A stretch of 64,000 bases of DNA from Streptomyces musisoli (GTDB taxonomy: Bacteria > Actinomycetota > Actinomycetes > Streptomycetales > Streptomycetaceae), in assembly GCF_016741855.1 (NCBI RefSeq), contig NZ_JAERRH010000006.1, forward strand, positions 124,001-188,000, read 5' to 3'. A program made the position numbers and the translations under genes. This document shows positions 26,201 through 33,785 of the stretch, piece by piece; positions within the stretch are counted from its first letter, which is position 1; every line of letters starts with the position of its first letter. The notes under the pieces are model-generated. The model searched no databases. It was not told the origin of the DNA and worked only from the letters and a program-made list of their open reading frames with translations.

Positions 26201-27565
26201 GGCCGGGAAGTGGACATCACGAAGTGCGGGTACCACCCCCTGGACGAACCCCCGGCCGCCGAACTCATGCTGGGTGCATGGGCAAGCTCGACCGACACGG
26301 CCGCGATCGAACCCTTCCGGATCGGGGCCCTGGTGGATGCGGGCTTCTACCCAGGATTCGTCACCACCAAGCCCTCGACGGTGGTGCTCCCTGTTCCGTC
26401 CGACATTTATGTGCTGCGGCCCCGTTGGAACGCAGGGTCGATCGGGTCCTACGGGTTCCCGGTGTCGTGGCACCAGTTCAGAGTGAGCATCGGCCTGATA
26501 GCCGAGGCTGCCGGTAAGACGGGGTGGTCCTTCGGAGAGATCACCGCTCGCCTCGAACGACTCGGCTTCTCGCCCCCCACCACATCGGTGACGCAGCTCG
26601 AACCCGAGGACCTCCTCATCATCAGCGAACGTCTGACGGGAGACAGCCCCTGGCTGGACCCAGGTGAGCCCGTGCACCCGGCACACGTCATCGATGCCAT
26701 GAAGGAGACCGGGCGTACCGGCGAGCACATCATCCGCCGCTTGACCGAACTCGGCTATCGCGTGGCCACCGATCCCATGCCCCGGCCGGGGGATCAGGAC
26801 CAGTTGATCCTCAGTAGCGACCTGGACGGGCGGCAGCCCTGGCTCGCCCTGGGGACCCAGGTCAGCAATGCCCACCTGGTGCTGGCGGCCGGCAAGACGG
26901 GGTGGGCGGTCGAGGAGGTCGCCGCTCGCCTCAGGGAGTTCGGCTTTTCGACCCCCATCGCGCCCACGTCCCGCCTCGAACCCGACGACTTGCGGATCCT
27001 GAGCCGGAACACCTCCGGGCGCGCGCCCTGGATCAATCCGCGCACAACCGTGCACCCGGCGCACATCGTGCTTGCCGCGACCATGACCGGGCACACCGTC
27101 GACCATGTCGTCAGCCGCCTGACCGAGCTCGGCCACCACGTGGGCACGCTTCCCGTACCGCCCCTGGAGCCCGGCGATCTGCGTCTCCTCAGCCGGAACT
27201 GCACCGAACAGCCACCCTGGCTCGCGTCCGGTGAAAGCGTTCACCCTGCCCAGCTCGTGCGGGCCGCTTCCGCCACCGGACGCACGATCGACTACGTCTC
27301 GTCGCGTCTCGCGAGTTACGGTCTGCGCCCCTCGGCGAGGGCGCCGCAGGGGGAACCGGACGACGGCCGGCTCATCAGCCGTGATCTGGACGGTGAAGTC
27401 CCCTGGCTCGAATACGACCAGCCGGTCGGGCCCGGTCACGTCCTGCGAGCCGCCAAGGCCACGAGTCGGTCTCCGCAAGCCGTCATCGCCCGGTTGGAAG
27501 AACTCGGCTACACGCTGCATGACGGCATAGCCCTGAGCACCGATGCGGATCCCGTCGGGCCTTGA
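23207..27565 (+). CDS. Caspase / Hsp90-type ATPase / wHTH-repeat conflict-system protein
   Basis: A 1,452-aa protein. Residues about 8-250 are a caspase-like (C14/metacaspase) protease with His85 in YYAGHGHF and Cys135 in IIDCCFSG. A helical middle (about 270-600) follows. Then comes an Hsp90/GHKL-type ATPase with N-box Glu665-xxx-Asn669-xx-Asp672, DNGIGM at 715-720 and FGVG at 762-765. A further linker leads to six tandem repeats of 62-63 residues (about 1090-1445). Each ends in an RL-x-x-x-G motif, and successive repeats are joined by PWL-x-PGxxVxPAHV-like segments. This is the EACC1-associated caspase architecture: a protease effector controlled by an ATP-dependent chaperone-like switch, probably a suicide or immune response. 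Both catalytic sites look intact. Confidence 0.85.
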   Translation: MTSDAGRSRAVLFGVHDFRELPRLDGVRHNIPALLELLTSDAVGGLAEQDCGVVPHDGTQQQMLDALHDATEAATDLLLVYYAGHGHFGGRDRSFLLATRESSGQRPYHSVKYSDIRDLVSGCAAQRKVVIIDCCFSGRALSMSDEQTPTQLDTEITGACVLTSAAETERSLCLPDGSIFSLELIKLLSEGLSGELTAGRRGEHLPHLTMVDVFNTLHTRLLGRTVDGLRVPQPRMSTRDQGHQIVLARNRAYTGPPAHLAESGAPSPAEEHAWVAATRDHPLWNYVTDERGLPLLRETATALVARAAVATAQDGMALNDDPWHSPSFPDRVAEWTDSLLLDSSLRPEELALTAAEVFLLVTHPYLHATFWMQNAHRYSSFAPTQLAEAPSTAPARRSYEVFLRNHPRLVRRALRNDSHEAARAIGWWLFHRWLVLEPRLYDPAAAETLLDRLAVPLGDRSPRERRLVEDVLDPPLMSQLLRAPQLPGRPEGAGAMPRSVGMAETAQRVRAHQLAELLRMAHLFAIDPITLPEVLVDHVGIGYAVDLGGLHSTLDRFRWEANGRARVLRATCDHLAVDLGLRQHAAAIDVLLARIDISSGEGERPPLLRNLPLHATAEQVTPAADAGGRRAYESTELRFRLADDRIQELLMGEQLYGDPALAIRELYQNALDACRYREARTRYLSATRGRRMPYEGTIAFSQGVDEEGPYLECRDNGIGMGEVELRDVFSHAGMSFADLPEYIEEKARWDEYGISMHPNSQFGVGVLSYFMLADDITVTTCRLTPDGLPGEHLRIDIAGPGSLFRIQRLERSPDAYTSVRLRLRSADVSSCVDVLRRILWISPYAVTAGDDRGETQSWAANVLGDRAPLGTSDPHKPDAVRAEDTVAVATSTPAVWWCSTGGAVLADGLWAGQRRFGAVVNLSGRHTPRLTVDRRRIIDVDTAEVERLMRQEIPRLLAAGDTVFRHDWLAHVLEESPGLADEIFAEAVRSGFTPWRIAGREVDITKCGYHPLDEPPAAELMLGAWASSTDTAAIEPFRIGALVDAGFYPGFVTTKPSTVVLPVPSDIYVLRPRWNAGSIGSYGFPVSWHQFRVSIGLIAEAAGKTGWSFGEITARLERLGFSPPTTSVTQLEPEDLLIISERLTGDSPWLDPGEPVHPAHVIDAMKETGRTGEHIIRRLTELGYRVATDPMPRPGDQDQLILSSDLDGRQPWLALGTQVSNAHLVLAAGKTGWAVEEVAARLREFGFSTPIAPTSRLEPDDLRILSRNTSGRAPWINPRTTVHPAHIVLAATMTGHTVDHVVSRLTELGHHVGTLPVPPLEPGDLRLLSRNCTEQPPWLASGESVHPAQLVRAASATGRTIDYVSSRLASYGLRPSARAPQGEPDDGRLISRDLDGEVPWLEYDQPVGPGHVLRAAKATSRSPQAVIARLEELGYTLHDGIALSTDADPVGP
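26485..27540 (+). repeat. Six intragenic repeats of about 186-189 bp
   Basis: The RL-x-x-x-G ends of the repeats are encoded near 26551, 26740, 26929, 27115, 27304 and 27490, giving a period of 186-189 bp. Copies are clearly homologous at protein level but diverged at DNA level. They form the C-terminal quarter of the caspase/Hsp90 protein and have the size and helix spacing of small winged-helix-like modules. Confidence 0.8.
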
Positions 27566-27606
27566 GCCGGGCAGGTGACCGGGAGTTCGCACGGACCCCG
27601 GGCGGC

Positions 27607-27663
27607 CGGCGGCCGGCCCGTGTGCCGGCGGCCGGCCCGTGTGCCGGCGGCCGGCCCGTGTGG
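27607..27663 (+). repeat. Three tandem 19-bp repeats
   Basis: The unit cggcggccggcccgtgtgc is repeated at 27607-27625, 27626-27644 and 27645-27663, with one change at the last base. It lies between convergent stops at 27565 and 27693 and could fold into GC hairpins that end transcription. Confidence 0.85.
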
Positions 27664-27692
27664 ACAGGCCGCCGGTGATGCGCACGGCGCGG

Positions 27693-29417
27693 CTACGGGG
27701 CCATCTCGTACGCGCCGGAGAGCGCCTCGACCCGCTGCCAGACCCGCTGCGTGCGCGCCTCGTCCACGACCGGCCGCCGGACCGCGCCCAGCGCCCAGTC
27801 CTGCTGCTGTCCGGTCGCCGAGTCCTTGCCGTGCAGTTCGACGGCGTGCGCGGAGAAGTCCCGGACGAGGACGGCGAAGAGTTCGTCGAGGACGTCCTCG
27901 TCGAGTCCCGTCAGGGCGGCCTGCTCCAGGACGAGCTGACCGTGCACGACGAGGGCGAAGAGCTGGCCGACCGCGAGGAGGAGGTCGAGGTCGCGGCTCT
28001 GCTCCGCGTCGGGGGCGGCCGTGGTGACGAACTCCGAGAGCGCGTCGGCCTGTTCGCGGAAGCGGGCCACGTTGGGCAGGTGCGCGTACGCGTCGAAGGC
28101 GGGCCGCCAGTCGTGGAAGCGGACCGAGCCGAGGCCGCGGGCCGGCCCCTGCCGGAACAGGAAGTCGTCGTCGGCCGCGTCGAGCCGGGTCGGCACGGCG
28201 GGGTAGTCGGCCGGGTCGAGGAGGTGGCTGCGCATGAACTTCAGGATCAGCGCCAGGTTGACGTGGACCGTGCCCTCGAGCTTCGGCAGACCGCGGATCT
28301 CCACGGCAGCCTGGCCGAAGTAGTTGTCCTTCTCGAAGCCCTTGGCCGCGATGACGTCCCACATCAGGTCGATGACCTTCTCGCCCTCCGTGGTCACCTT
28401 CATCTTCGTCATCGGGTTGAAGAGCAGGTAGCGGCGGTCGTCGGGGCCGGCGGAGCGGAAGTAGTCGACGGCGCGGTCGCTGAAGTGCTTCATGCCGACG
28501 AGCCGGACGTACGCGTCGGTCAACTCGCGCCGCACGTGCGGGAAGGCGGTGACCGGGCGGCCGTAGAGGACGCGGTTGTGGGCGTGGGTGACGGCCTCGT
28601 ACATCGCGTGTTCGCAGATGCCTATCGACGCGGTGCACAGGTTGAACTTGCCGACGTTGACGGTGTTGAGGGCGGCGTCGAAGGCGGCGCGGCCGGTGTG
28701 CAGGACGTCCTGGGCCGCTACGGGGTAGTCCTCCAGGCGGAACTCGCTGACGAACTTCGAGGAGTCGACGACGTTCTTGACCAGGTGGTAGGCCGGGTGA
28801 CGGCTGTCGGCGGCGAAGAACACGTAGCCGTCGGGGCCCTCGACGTCGGTGCGGCGGCCGAAGACGGAGACGAGTCCGGCGGCGTTGCCGTTGCCGATGT
28901 AGTACTTGGAGCCGGTGGCGCGGAAGCCGCCGTCGCCGTCGGGCTCGAGCAGCATGTCGGTGGAGTAGATGTCGGCGCCGTGCGTCTTCTCGGACAGGCC
29001 GAACGCGAACACCTCTCCCTGGGCGAGGAGTTCGGCGGCGCGGGTGCGGGCGGCGGCGTTGTCGCTCTGCCAGACCGGGCCGAGGCCGAGGATCGTGACC
29101 TGCCAGACGTACCAGTAGTCGAGCCCGTAGAAGCCGAGGATCTCGTTGAGCGCGGCGATCCGGGCGGTGTCCCACCGCTTGTCCGGTTCCGTCTCCCCCG
29201 CGGCGGACGACGGGGTCAGAAAGGTGGCGAAGAGGTTCTCCTTCGCCGCGAAGGCGAGGAAGTCGCCGAGCCAGGCGCGGGTGCGGTAGTCCTCGATCAG
29301 CCGCCGCTTGCCGCGCTCCTCGAACCAGTCGACGGTGGCACGCAGCAGGCGGCGCGTCTCGGGGTCGAAGTGCGCGGGGTCGTACGTGCGCGGGTTGAAC
29401 AGCAGCTGGTCGGCCAT
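27693..29417 (-). CDS. Acyl-CoA dehydrogenase/oxidase family protein
   Basis: A 574-aa flavoprotein of the acyl-CoA dehydrogenase/oxidase superfamily. Typical segments are FGLSEKTHGAD and FRATGSKYYIGNGNAAGLV (the flavin-binding strand region), and KMKVTTEGEKVIDLMWDVIAAKGFEKDN in the helical C-terminal domain. At 574 aa it is longer than classical short-chain dehydrogenases (about 380 aa) and resembles the longer FadE/ACOX-like proteins. It would oxidise an acyl-CoA in fatty-acid degradation; chain length cannot be read. It lies 83 bp downstream of a PadR gene on the same strand, so both may be controlled from the palindrome at 30087. Confidence 0.87.
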   Translation of the reverse strand: MADQLLFNPRTYDPAHFDPETRRLLRATVDWFEERGKRRLIEDYRTRAWLGDFLAFAAKENLFATFLTPSSAAGETEPDKRWDTARIAALNEILGFYGLDYWYVWQVTILGLGPVWQSDNAAARTRAAELLAQGEVFAFGLSEKTHGADIYSTDMLLEPDGDGGFRATGSKYYIGNGNAAGLVSVFGRRTDVEGPDGYVFFAADSRHPAYHLVKNVVDSSKFVSEFRLEDYPVAAQDVLHTGRAAFDAALNTVNVGKFNLCTASIGICEHAMYEAVTHAHNRVLYGRPVTAFPHVRRELTDAYVRLVGMKHFSDRAVDYFRSAGPDDRRYLLFNPMTKMKVTTEGEKVIDLMWDVIAAKGFEKDNYFGQAAVEIRGLPKLEGTVHVNLALILKFMRSHLLDPADYPAVPTRLDAADDDFLFRQGPARGLGSVRFHDWRPAFDAYAHLPNVARFREQADALSEFVTTAAPDAEQSRDLDLLLAVGQLFALVVHGQLVLEQAALTGLDEDVLDELFAVLVRDFSAHAVELHGKDSATGQQQDWALGAVRRPVVDEARTQRVWQRVEALSGAYEMAP

Positions 29418-29500
29418 GGGTGTGACGCCTTTCGGCTGGTGGACGGGTGGGATTCGGGAGGTCGGACGGCCGGGCGGGCCGGCGGCCGGCGCGGAGGCGG

Positions 29501-30073
29501 TCAGCGGCCCGGGCCGAACCGGGCCAGCGTGGCGAGCACGTCGTCGAGCCAGTCGATCATCATGCGCTCGTACGCGATGCCGCCGCGCAGGACGGCGTGC
29601 TGGAGTTCTCGTTCCGCGTCGAGAGGCGCCTGCGCACCGGCCGTGGGCGCCTTCGGCCCCGTGAAGTCCCGTGCCTGTCCTGCGAGGTAGTGCGCGAGCC
29701 GGTCCCGGTGTGCCTGCCGGTGCCGCTCCACTTCGCGGATGAGGGCGGTCGGATCGTCGAAGGCGGCGCCCCGGATCTTCACGGCCAGGTCGTGGCGGAC
29801 GCTCTCCGGCTCGATCGGGTCGTGCAGCCAGGAGGACAGCGCGGCCCGGCCGAGATCGGCGACGGAGTACTCCTTCTTGTCCGGCCGGCCCTGCTGGGGG
29901 ACGTCCCGGGCGTCGACCCAGCCGTCGTCCTCCATGCGCTTGAGCACGCGGTAGATCTGCTGGTGGGTCGCGGTCCAGAAGTAGCCGATGGACCGGTCGA
30001 AACGCCGGGCCAGCTCATAGCCGGAGGCCGGCTTCTCCAGGAGCGACACCAGGATCGCGTGTTCGAGCGCCAT
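29501..30073 (-). CDS. PadR-family transcriptional regulator
   Basis: A 190-aa regulator. The N-terminal winged helix matches PadR: MALEHAILVSLLEKPASGYEL, then FWTATHQQIYRVLKRMEDDGWV and GRPDKKEYSVADLGRAAL. The C-terminal half is the helical dimerisation/effector part of the longer PadR subfamily (Vir-like C domain). PadR proteins usually repress detoxification or degradation genes and release DNA on binding a small ligand. ATG 30073 gives the conserved N-terminus; the frame extends 12 codons upstream across the operator, so the longer version is unlikely. A perfect palindrome starts 14 bp upstream, indicating autoregulation and probably control of the following acyl-CoA dehydrogenase gene. 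Confidence 0.9.
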   Translation of the reverse strand: MALEHAILVSLLEKPASGYELARRFDRSIGYFWTATHQQIYRVLKRMEDDGWVDARDVPQQGRPDKKEYSVADLGRAALSSWLHDPIEPESVRHDLAVKIRGAAFDDPTALIREVERHRQAHRDRLAHYLAGQARDFTGPKAPTAGAQAPLDAERELQHAVLRGGIAYERMMIDWLDDVLATLARFGPGR

Positions 30074-30086
30074 GACACCGATCCTT

Positions 30087-30106
30087 CTATGCAACTCGTT
30101 GCATAG
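30087..30106. promoter_or_regulatory. Probable PadR operator (perfect 9-bp palindrome)
   Basis: Two perfect 9-bp arms (ctatgcaac at 30087-30095 and gttgcatag at 30098-30106) with a 2-bp spacer. The shape ATGCAAC-N2-GTTGCAT fits the ATGT/ACAT-type palindromes of PadR proteins. It lies directly upstream of the padR start. Confidence 0.8.
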
Positions 30107-30371
30107 CAAGCACCGCCCGCCCCGATGCGACGCGGCTCACCCCGCGGCCGGCTTCCGCTCCCGGTGGCGGAACCTCGGTCTCCCTGCGTCGGTGTCCCTG
30201 CTTCGGTGTCCCGGCGCCCGGGTCCCCGGCCTCCGTGGCAGCGCCTCGACGGCAATGCCCCCCGGGGCGGATCGGCTCCGGGTGACGACCGATCCGGGGG
30301 CGATCGCGTGTGCGGTTGTCGTCCGTCGTAGGGCACGGGATGCTGAAGGGGGCACGAAGGGAAGCGGTGTC

Positions 30372-32744
30372 ATGGATCGTTTTCCGCATGCGGCCAACGT
30401 CGACTTCCGTAGTCCTTTGGACCTCTCCAAGGCCGCCGCCGCGGTACTGGACGCCGAAGGCCGCGTTTGCGGGTGGGGATCCTCGGCCCAGCGCCTCCTG
30501 GGACACGCGGCCGAGGATGTGCTCGGCCGGCCTGCCGCCCGGCTGCTGGCGGCGGGCCACGGGCCGAGGCTGTCCGCCCTCTGCAAGGCGCGCGAGCCCC
30601 GCAGCACGGTCCTGGACCTCGGCTGCGGCGACGGACGCACCCTGCGCGCCGCCGTGACGTTCAGCCCGCTCGCGCACCAGGGCGCCGCCGCGACCGTCGT
30701 CGTCGCGACCGCCCTGGAGACCCTGCGCTGCTGGGAGCTCCAGCTGGCGATGCTCCAGGGACTGGCGACCGAGTCGTCCGTGGGCCTGACGATCTTCGAC
30801 AACGACGGGCGGGTCGTCTGGGCGAACGTCGCCACCGATCTGGAGCTCGCGGGGATCGCCCAGTACATAGGCCGGCCGGCCGCGGACCTCTTCCCCGAGG
30901 GGGAGTTCATCTCCCGTCACCACCCTCCGGACGAGGACCAGATCATGGAGCACGTGCTGACGACGGGGGAACCCATCACGGGCATGCACTACCGCGGGCG
31001 CGCCCCCGCCGATCCGGTGCGCGAGCACGTGTGGTCCTGCTCCTACCACCGGCTGGTGGACGCCCGGGGCGAGCCCCTGGGGCTGTTCGAGGAGTCACTG
31101 GACATCACGGAGCGCTACCGCGCCCAGGAACGTCTGTCCCTGCTCGTGCGGGCGGGTAAGCGCATCGGTGCCTCGCTGGACGTACGCCGCACGGCCGCGG
31201 AGCTGGCCGACGTGGCCGTACCGCAGCTGGCCGACGAGGTGCTGGTGGACCTGCCGCCGGCGGTCATCGAGGGACGGCAGCCGCCCACGGGCTCGGCGCC
31301 GGGGCACAGTCTGCTCCGGATGCACGGCCGGACGTCGGAGGAGTTCCGCACCAGTCCCGTCTCCTACCCGCCGTCGTCACCGCAGGCGCTGAGCCTGGCC
31401 ACCAGCCGCCCCATCGTCGACGCGTCCCCGCCCGAGGCACGGGGCGGGACGCGAACGGGGGCCTCGCACTCCTGCCTCTTCGTCCCGCTGCTCGCCCGCG
31501 ACGCGGTCCTGGGCCTCGCCACCTTCCGGCGCAGCAGCAACCCCGACCCCTTCGGCGCCGAGGAGCAGACACTCGCCGTGGAACTGGCCGAGCGCGCCGC
31601 CGTCGGCATCGACAACGCCCGCCGCTACACCAGCCAGCACGCGGCGGCCCTGGTCCTCCAGCGGAGCCTGCTGCCGCAGCACCTGCCCGAGATGAGCGCG
31701 GTCGACGTGGCGTACCGCTACCTGCCCGCCGACAGCCGCGTGGGCGTGGGCGGCGACTGGTTCGACGTGATCCCGCTGTCCGGTGCCAGGGTGGGCCTGA
31801 CCGTCGGCGACGTGGTGGGACACGGCGTGCACGCGGCAGCGACCATGGGCCGGCTGCGTGCCACCGTGCGGACTCTGGCCCTGCTGGACCTGGACCCGGC
31901 CGAGCTGCTCACCCGGCTGGACGACCTGGTCGCGCAGGACTCGGGGTCCGAGGCGGACGACGGACTGAGCGACGAGACGCTCGGCGTGACCTGCCTCTAC
32001 TCGATCTACGACCCGGTCAGCGGCCGGTGCGTCTGGGCGAGCGCGGGCCATCCGCCGCCGATCGTGGCCGACACGAACGGCGCGGTTGCCTTGTCCGCGC
32101 TGGCACCGGGACCGCCCCTGGGGCTGGGCGGCCTGCCCTACGAGAACGTCGAGCTGAACTTGTCCAACGGCAGCGTGGTGGCGCTCTTCACCGACGGCGT
32201 CGTGGAGGACCGGCGCACCGACATCGACAGCGGGATCGACCGCCTGTCCCAGGTCCTCGCCTGGCAGCGGTGCCCGGTGGAGGAGCTGTGCGACCGGGCG
32301 CTGTCGGCCCTGCCGCCCGGGCCGCAGGCGGACGATGCCACCCTGCTGCTCGTCCGCACCCGGCGTCTGGGCACCGAGCGGGTAGCGGACCTGGAGCTGC
32401 CCCCCGACCCGGCCATGGTGGCGCACGCCCGCACGCTCACCGAGCGCCAGCTGACGGAGTGGGACCTGTCCGAGCTGTCGTTCACCGCCGCACTCGTGGT
32501 GAGCGAGCTGGTCACCAACGGCATGCGGTACGCCACCGGGCCGGTGATGCTCCGGCTGATCAGGGACCGCTGTCTGCTGTGCGAGGTCTCCGACAACGCG
32601 CACACCGCACCGCACCTGCGGCGGGCACGCCGGGACGACGAGGGAGGCCGCGGCCTGTTCCTCGTCGCCCAGGTCTCCCAGCGCTGGGGGACGCGGTACA
32701 CCTCGTCCGGCAAGACGATCTGGGCCGAGCTGGCCCTCCCCTAG
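30372..32744 (+). CDS. PAS-PAS-GAF-SpoIIE-HATPase sensor phosphatase
   Basis: A 790-aa relative of the sensor at 11044. A PAS-like domain (about 15-110: AAVLDAEGRVCGWGSSAQRLLGH) is followed by a second PAS (about 130-260: GLTIFDNDGRVVWANVA) and a GAF (about 265-430). The SpoIIE-type phosphatase has GGDWFDVI near 460 and VGDVVGHG shortly after. The RsbW-like HATPase has SELVTNGMRYATG near 710 and GGRGLFLV near 755. Like 11044 it joins phosphatase and kinase-like modules. ATG 30372 begins the first PAS; the frame is open upstream but carries no domain and overlaps the PadR region. It is convergent with the ABM membrane-protein gene. Confidence 0.87.
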   Translation: MDRFPHAANVDFRSPLDLSKAAAAVLDAEGRVCGWGSSAQRLLGHAAEDVLGRPAARLLAAGHGPRLSALCKAREPRSTVLDLGCGDGRTLRAAVTFSPLAHQGAAATVVVATALETLRCWELQLAMLQGLATESSVGLTIFDNDGRVVWANVATDLELAGIAQYIGRPAADLFPEGEFISRHHPPDEDQIMEHVLTTGEPITGMHYRGRAPADPVREHVWSCSYHRLVDARGEPLGLFEESLDITERYRAQERLSLLVRAGKRIGASLDVRRTAAELADVAVPQLADEVLVDLPPAVIEGRQPPTGSAPGHSLLRMHGRTSEEFRTSPVSYPPSSPQALSLATSRPIVDASPPEARGGTRTGASHSCLFVPLLARDAVLGLATFRRSSNPDPFGAEEQTLAVELAERAAVGIDNARRYTSQHAAALVLQRSLLPQHLPEMSAVDVAYRYLPADSRVGVGGDWFDVIPLSGARVGLTVGDVVGHGVHAAATMGRLRATVRTLALLDLDPAELLTRLDDLVAQDSGSEADDGLSDETLGVTCLYSIYDPVSGRCVWASAGHPPPIVADTNGAVALSALAPGPPLGLGGLPYENVELNLSNGSVVALFTDGVVEDRRTDIDSGIDRLSQVLAWQRCPVEELCDRALSALPPGPQADDATLLLVRTRRLGTERVADLELPPDPAMVAHARTLTERQLTEWDLSELSFTAALVVSELVTNGMRYATGPVMLRLIRDRCLLCEVSDNAHTAPHLRRARRDDEGGRGLFLVAQVSQRWGTRYTSSGKTIWAELALP

Positions 32745-32804
32745 GGGCCGCCGTACCGGTCGGTCCCTGCCCCGCCGTACCGGTCGGTGCTGCCGGACGG
32801 CCTG

Positions 32805-33779
32805 TCAGGGCAGGGTCCAGAACCGGACCGTGACGAGGTAGAAGACCACCGCCCACAAGGCCACCACCGCCGCGACGACACCGAGGCCACGCAGGTCGGT
32901 CCTGGCCGCCGGTTCGTCCGGCGGTGGCCGCAGCCATCGCCCGAGCAGCGGGTTCACGTAGTAGGGCATCGTCAGGAAGCTCATGATGAAGCTGGACAGC
33001 AGGTTGCCCACGAGCAGGCCGATCCAGAGCCGCATGTGCAGCGGGGACAGGGCGAGGGTCAGCAGCACGACGGTCGGGTACAGGCCGACCCAGATGGCGA
33101 GGGAGGTCCTGGTCTCGGAGGGCGGCGGCGGCGCCTCCTTGCCGTTGCCCTCGAAGGCGAACCAGCTGCCGAACGAGTTGTCGATCGTGCGCAGTTTGAA
33201 CTCGTTGAACTTCTCGCCCTCGGCCAGGACCTCCCGCCGCTGGGGCGACGTCAGCCAGGCGTCGAGGTGTTCGGCGCTGTCGTAGCGGTACAGCGTGGTC
33301 CATTCCTCCTGTAGCCCCTCGATGGGGCGGAACAGCTCGGTTCCGCGGAACCCCTCGAACTTGCTCTCCTCCTCGACCAGGCGGTGCTGCCAGGCGAGGA
33401 AGTCGTCGACCTGGTTCGCCAGGACGCGGTGGGTGACCACCACGGTGACCAGCGGATCCAGTGACTGGGTGCCGCTGCTGACCACCTGCTGGGTCGCCGG
33501 CCCGTCGAAGTACTTGGCGCCGACGTCGAGATACGTCTGCCTGGTCGCGCTGTTGATCCACGCCTGGAGATGCGGCACCGAGTCGAAGCGGTACACGACG
33601 ACCCAATCGGGTTGCAGCGGTGTCGGCGGGGAGATCTCGGCGCCGAGGAACCCGGGGTAGTAGGCGGCCGCGGCGTTGAGGTCCTCCTGCCACTTCTCGA
33701 ACTCCTGCGCTCTCCCGGGCAGGACCTTCTGGCCGATGATCGCGGTCGCCGCGGCGGCTACGTTCTTCCGGGTGTCCAT
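32805..33779 (-). CDS. Membrane protein with two antibiotic-biosynthesis-monooxygenase (ABM) domains
   Basis: A 324-aa protein. Two successive ABM-type ferredoxin-like domains cover about residues 8-110 and 110-220. Each has the motif of a Trp/aromatic strand plus Lys/Tyr-rich helix (VVYRFDSVPHLQAWI; TLYRYDSAEHLDAWL). Three transmembrane segments follow (about 232-254, 260-285 and 303-322). ABM domains act as cofactor-free monooxygenases or as small-molecule and heme-degrading modules. The tandem ABM plus membrane form is found in other actinobacteria without a defined role. It starts 6 bp after the molybdo-enzyme gene and so is the last gene of that operon. Confidence 0.82.
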   Translation of the reverse strand: MDTRKNVAAAATAIIGQKVLPGRAQEFEKWQEDLNAAAAYYPGFLGAEISPPTPLQPDWVVVYRFDSVPHLQAWINSATRQTYLDVGAKYFDGPATQQVVSSGTQSLDPLVTVVVTHRVLANQVDDFLAWQHRLVEEESKFEGFRGTELFRPIEGLQEEWTTLYRYDSAEHLDAWLTSPQRREVLAEGEKFNEFKLRTIDNSFGSWFAFEGNGKEAPPPPSETRTSLAIWVGLYPTVVLLTLALSPLHMRLWIGLLVGNLLSSFIMSFLTMPYYVNPLLGRWLRPPPDEPAARTDLRGLGVVAAVVALWAVVFYLVTVRFWTLP

Positions 33780-33785
33780 GGTGCC

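Noticed and set aside
23030..27685. 1,551-aa minus-strand ORF opposite the caspase/Hsp90 gene
   Set aside because: Long antisense frames are expected with GC-biased third positions. The peptide has no domain motifs, and the plus strand encodes catalytic motifs.
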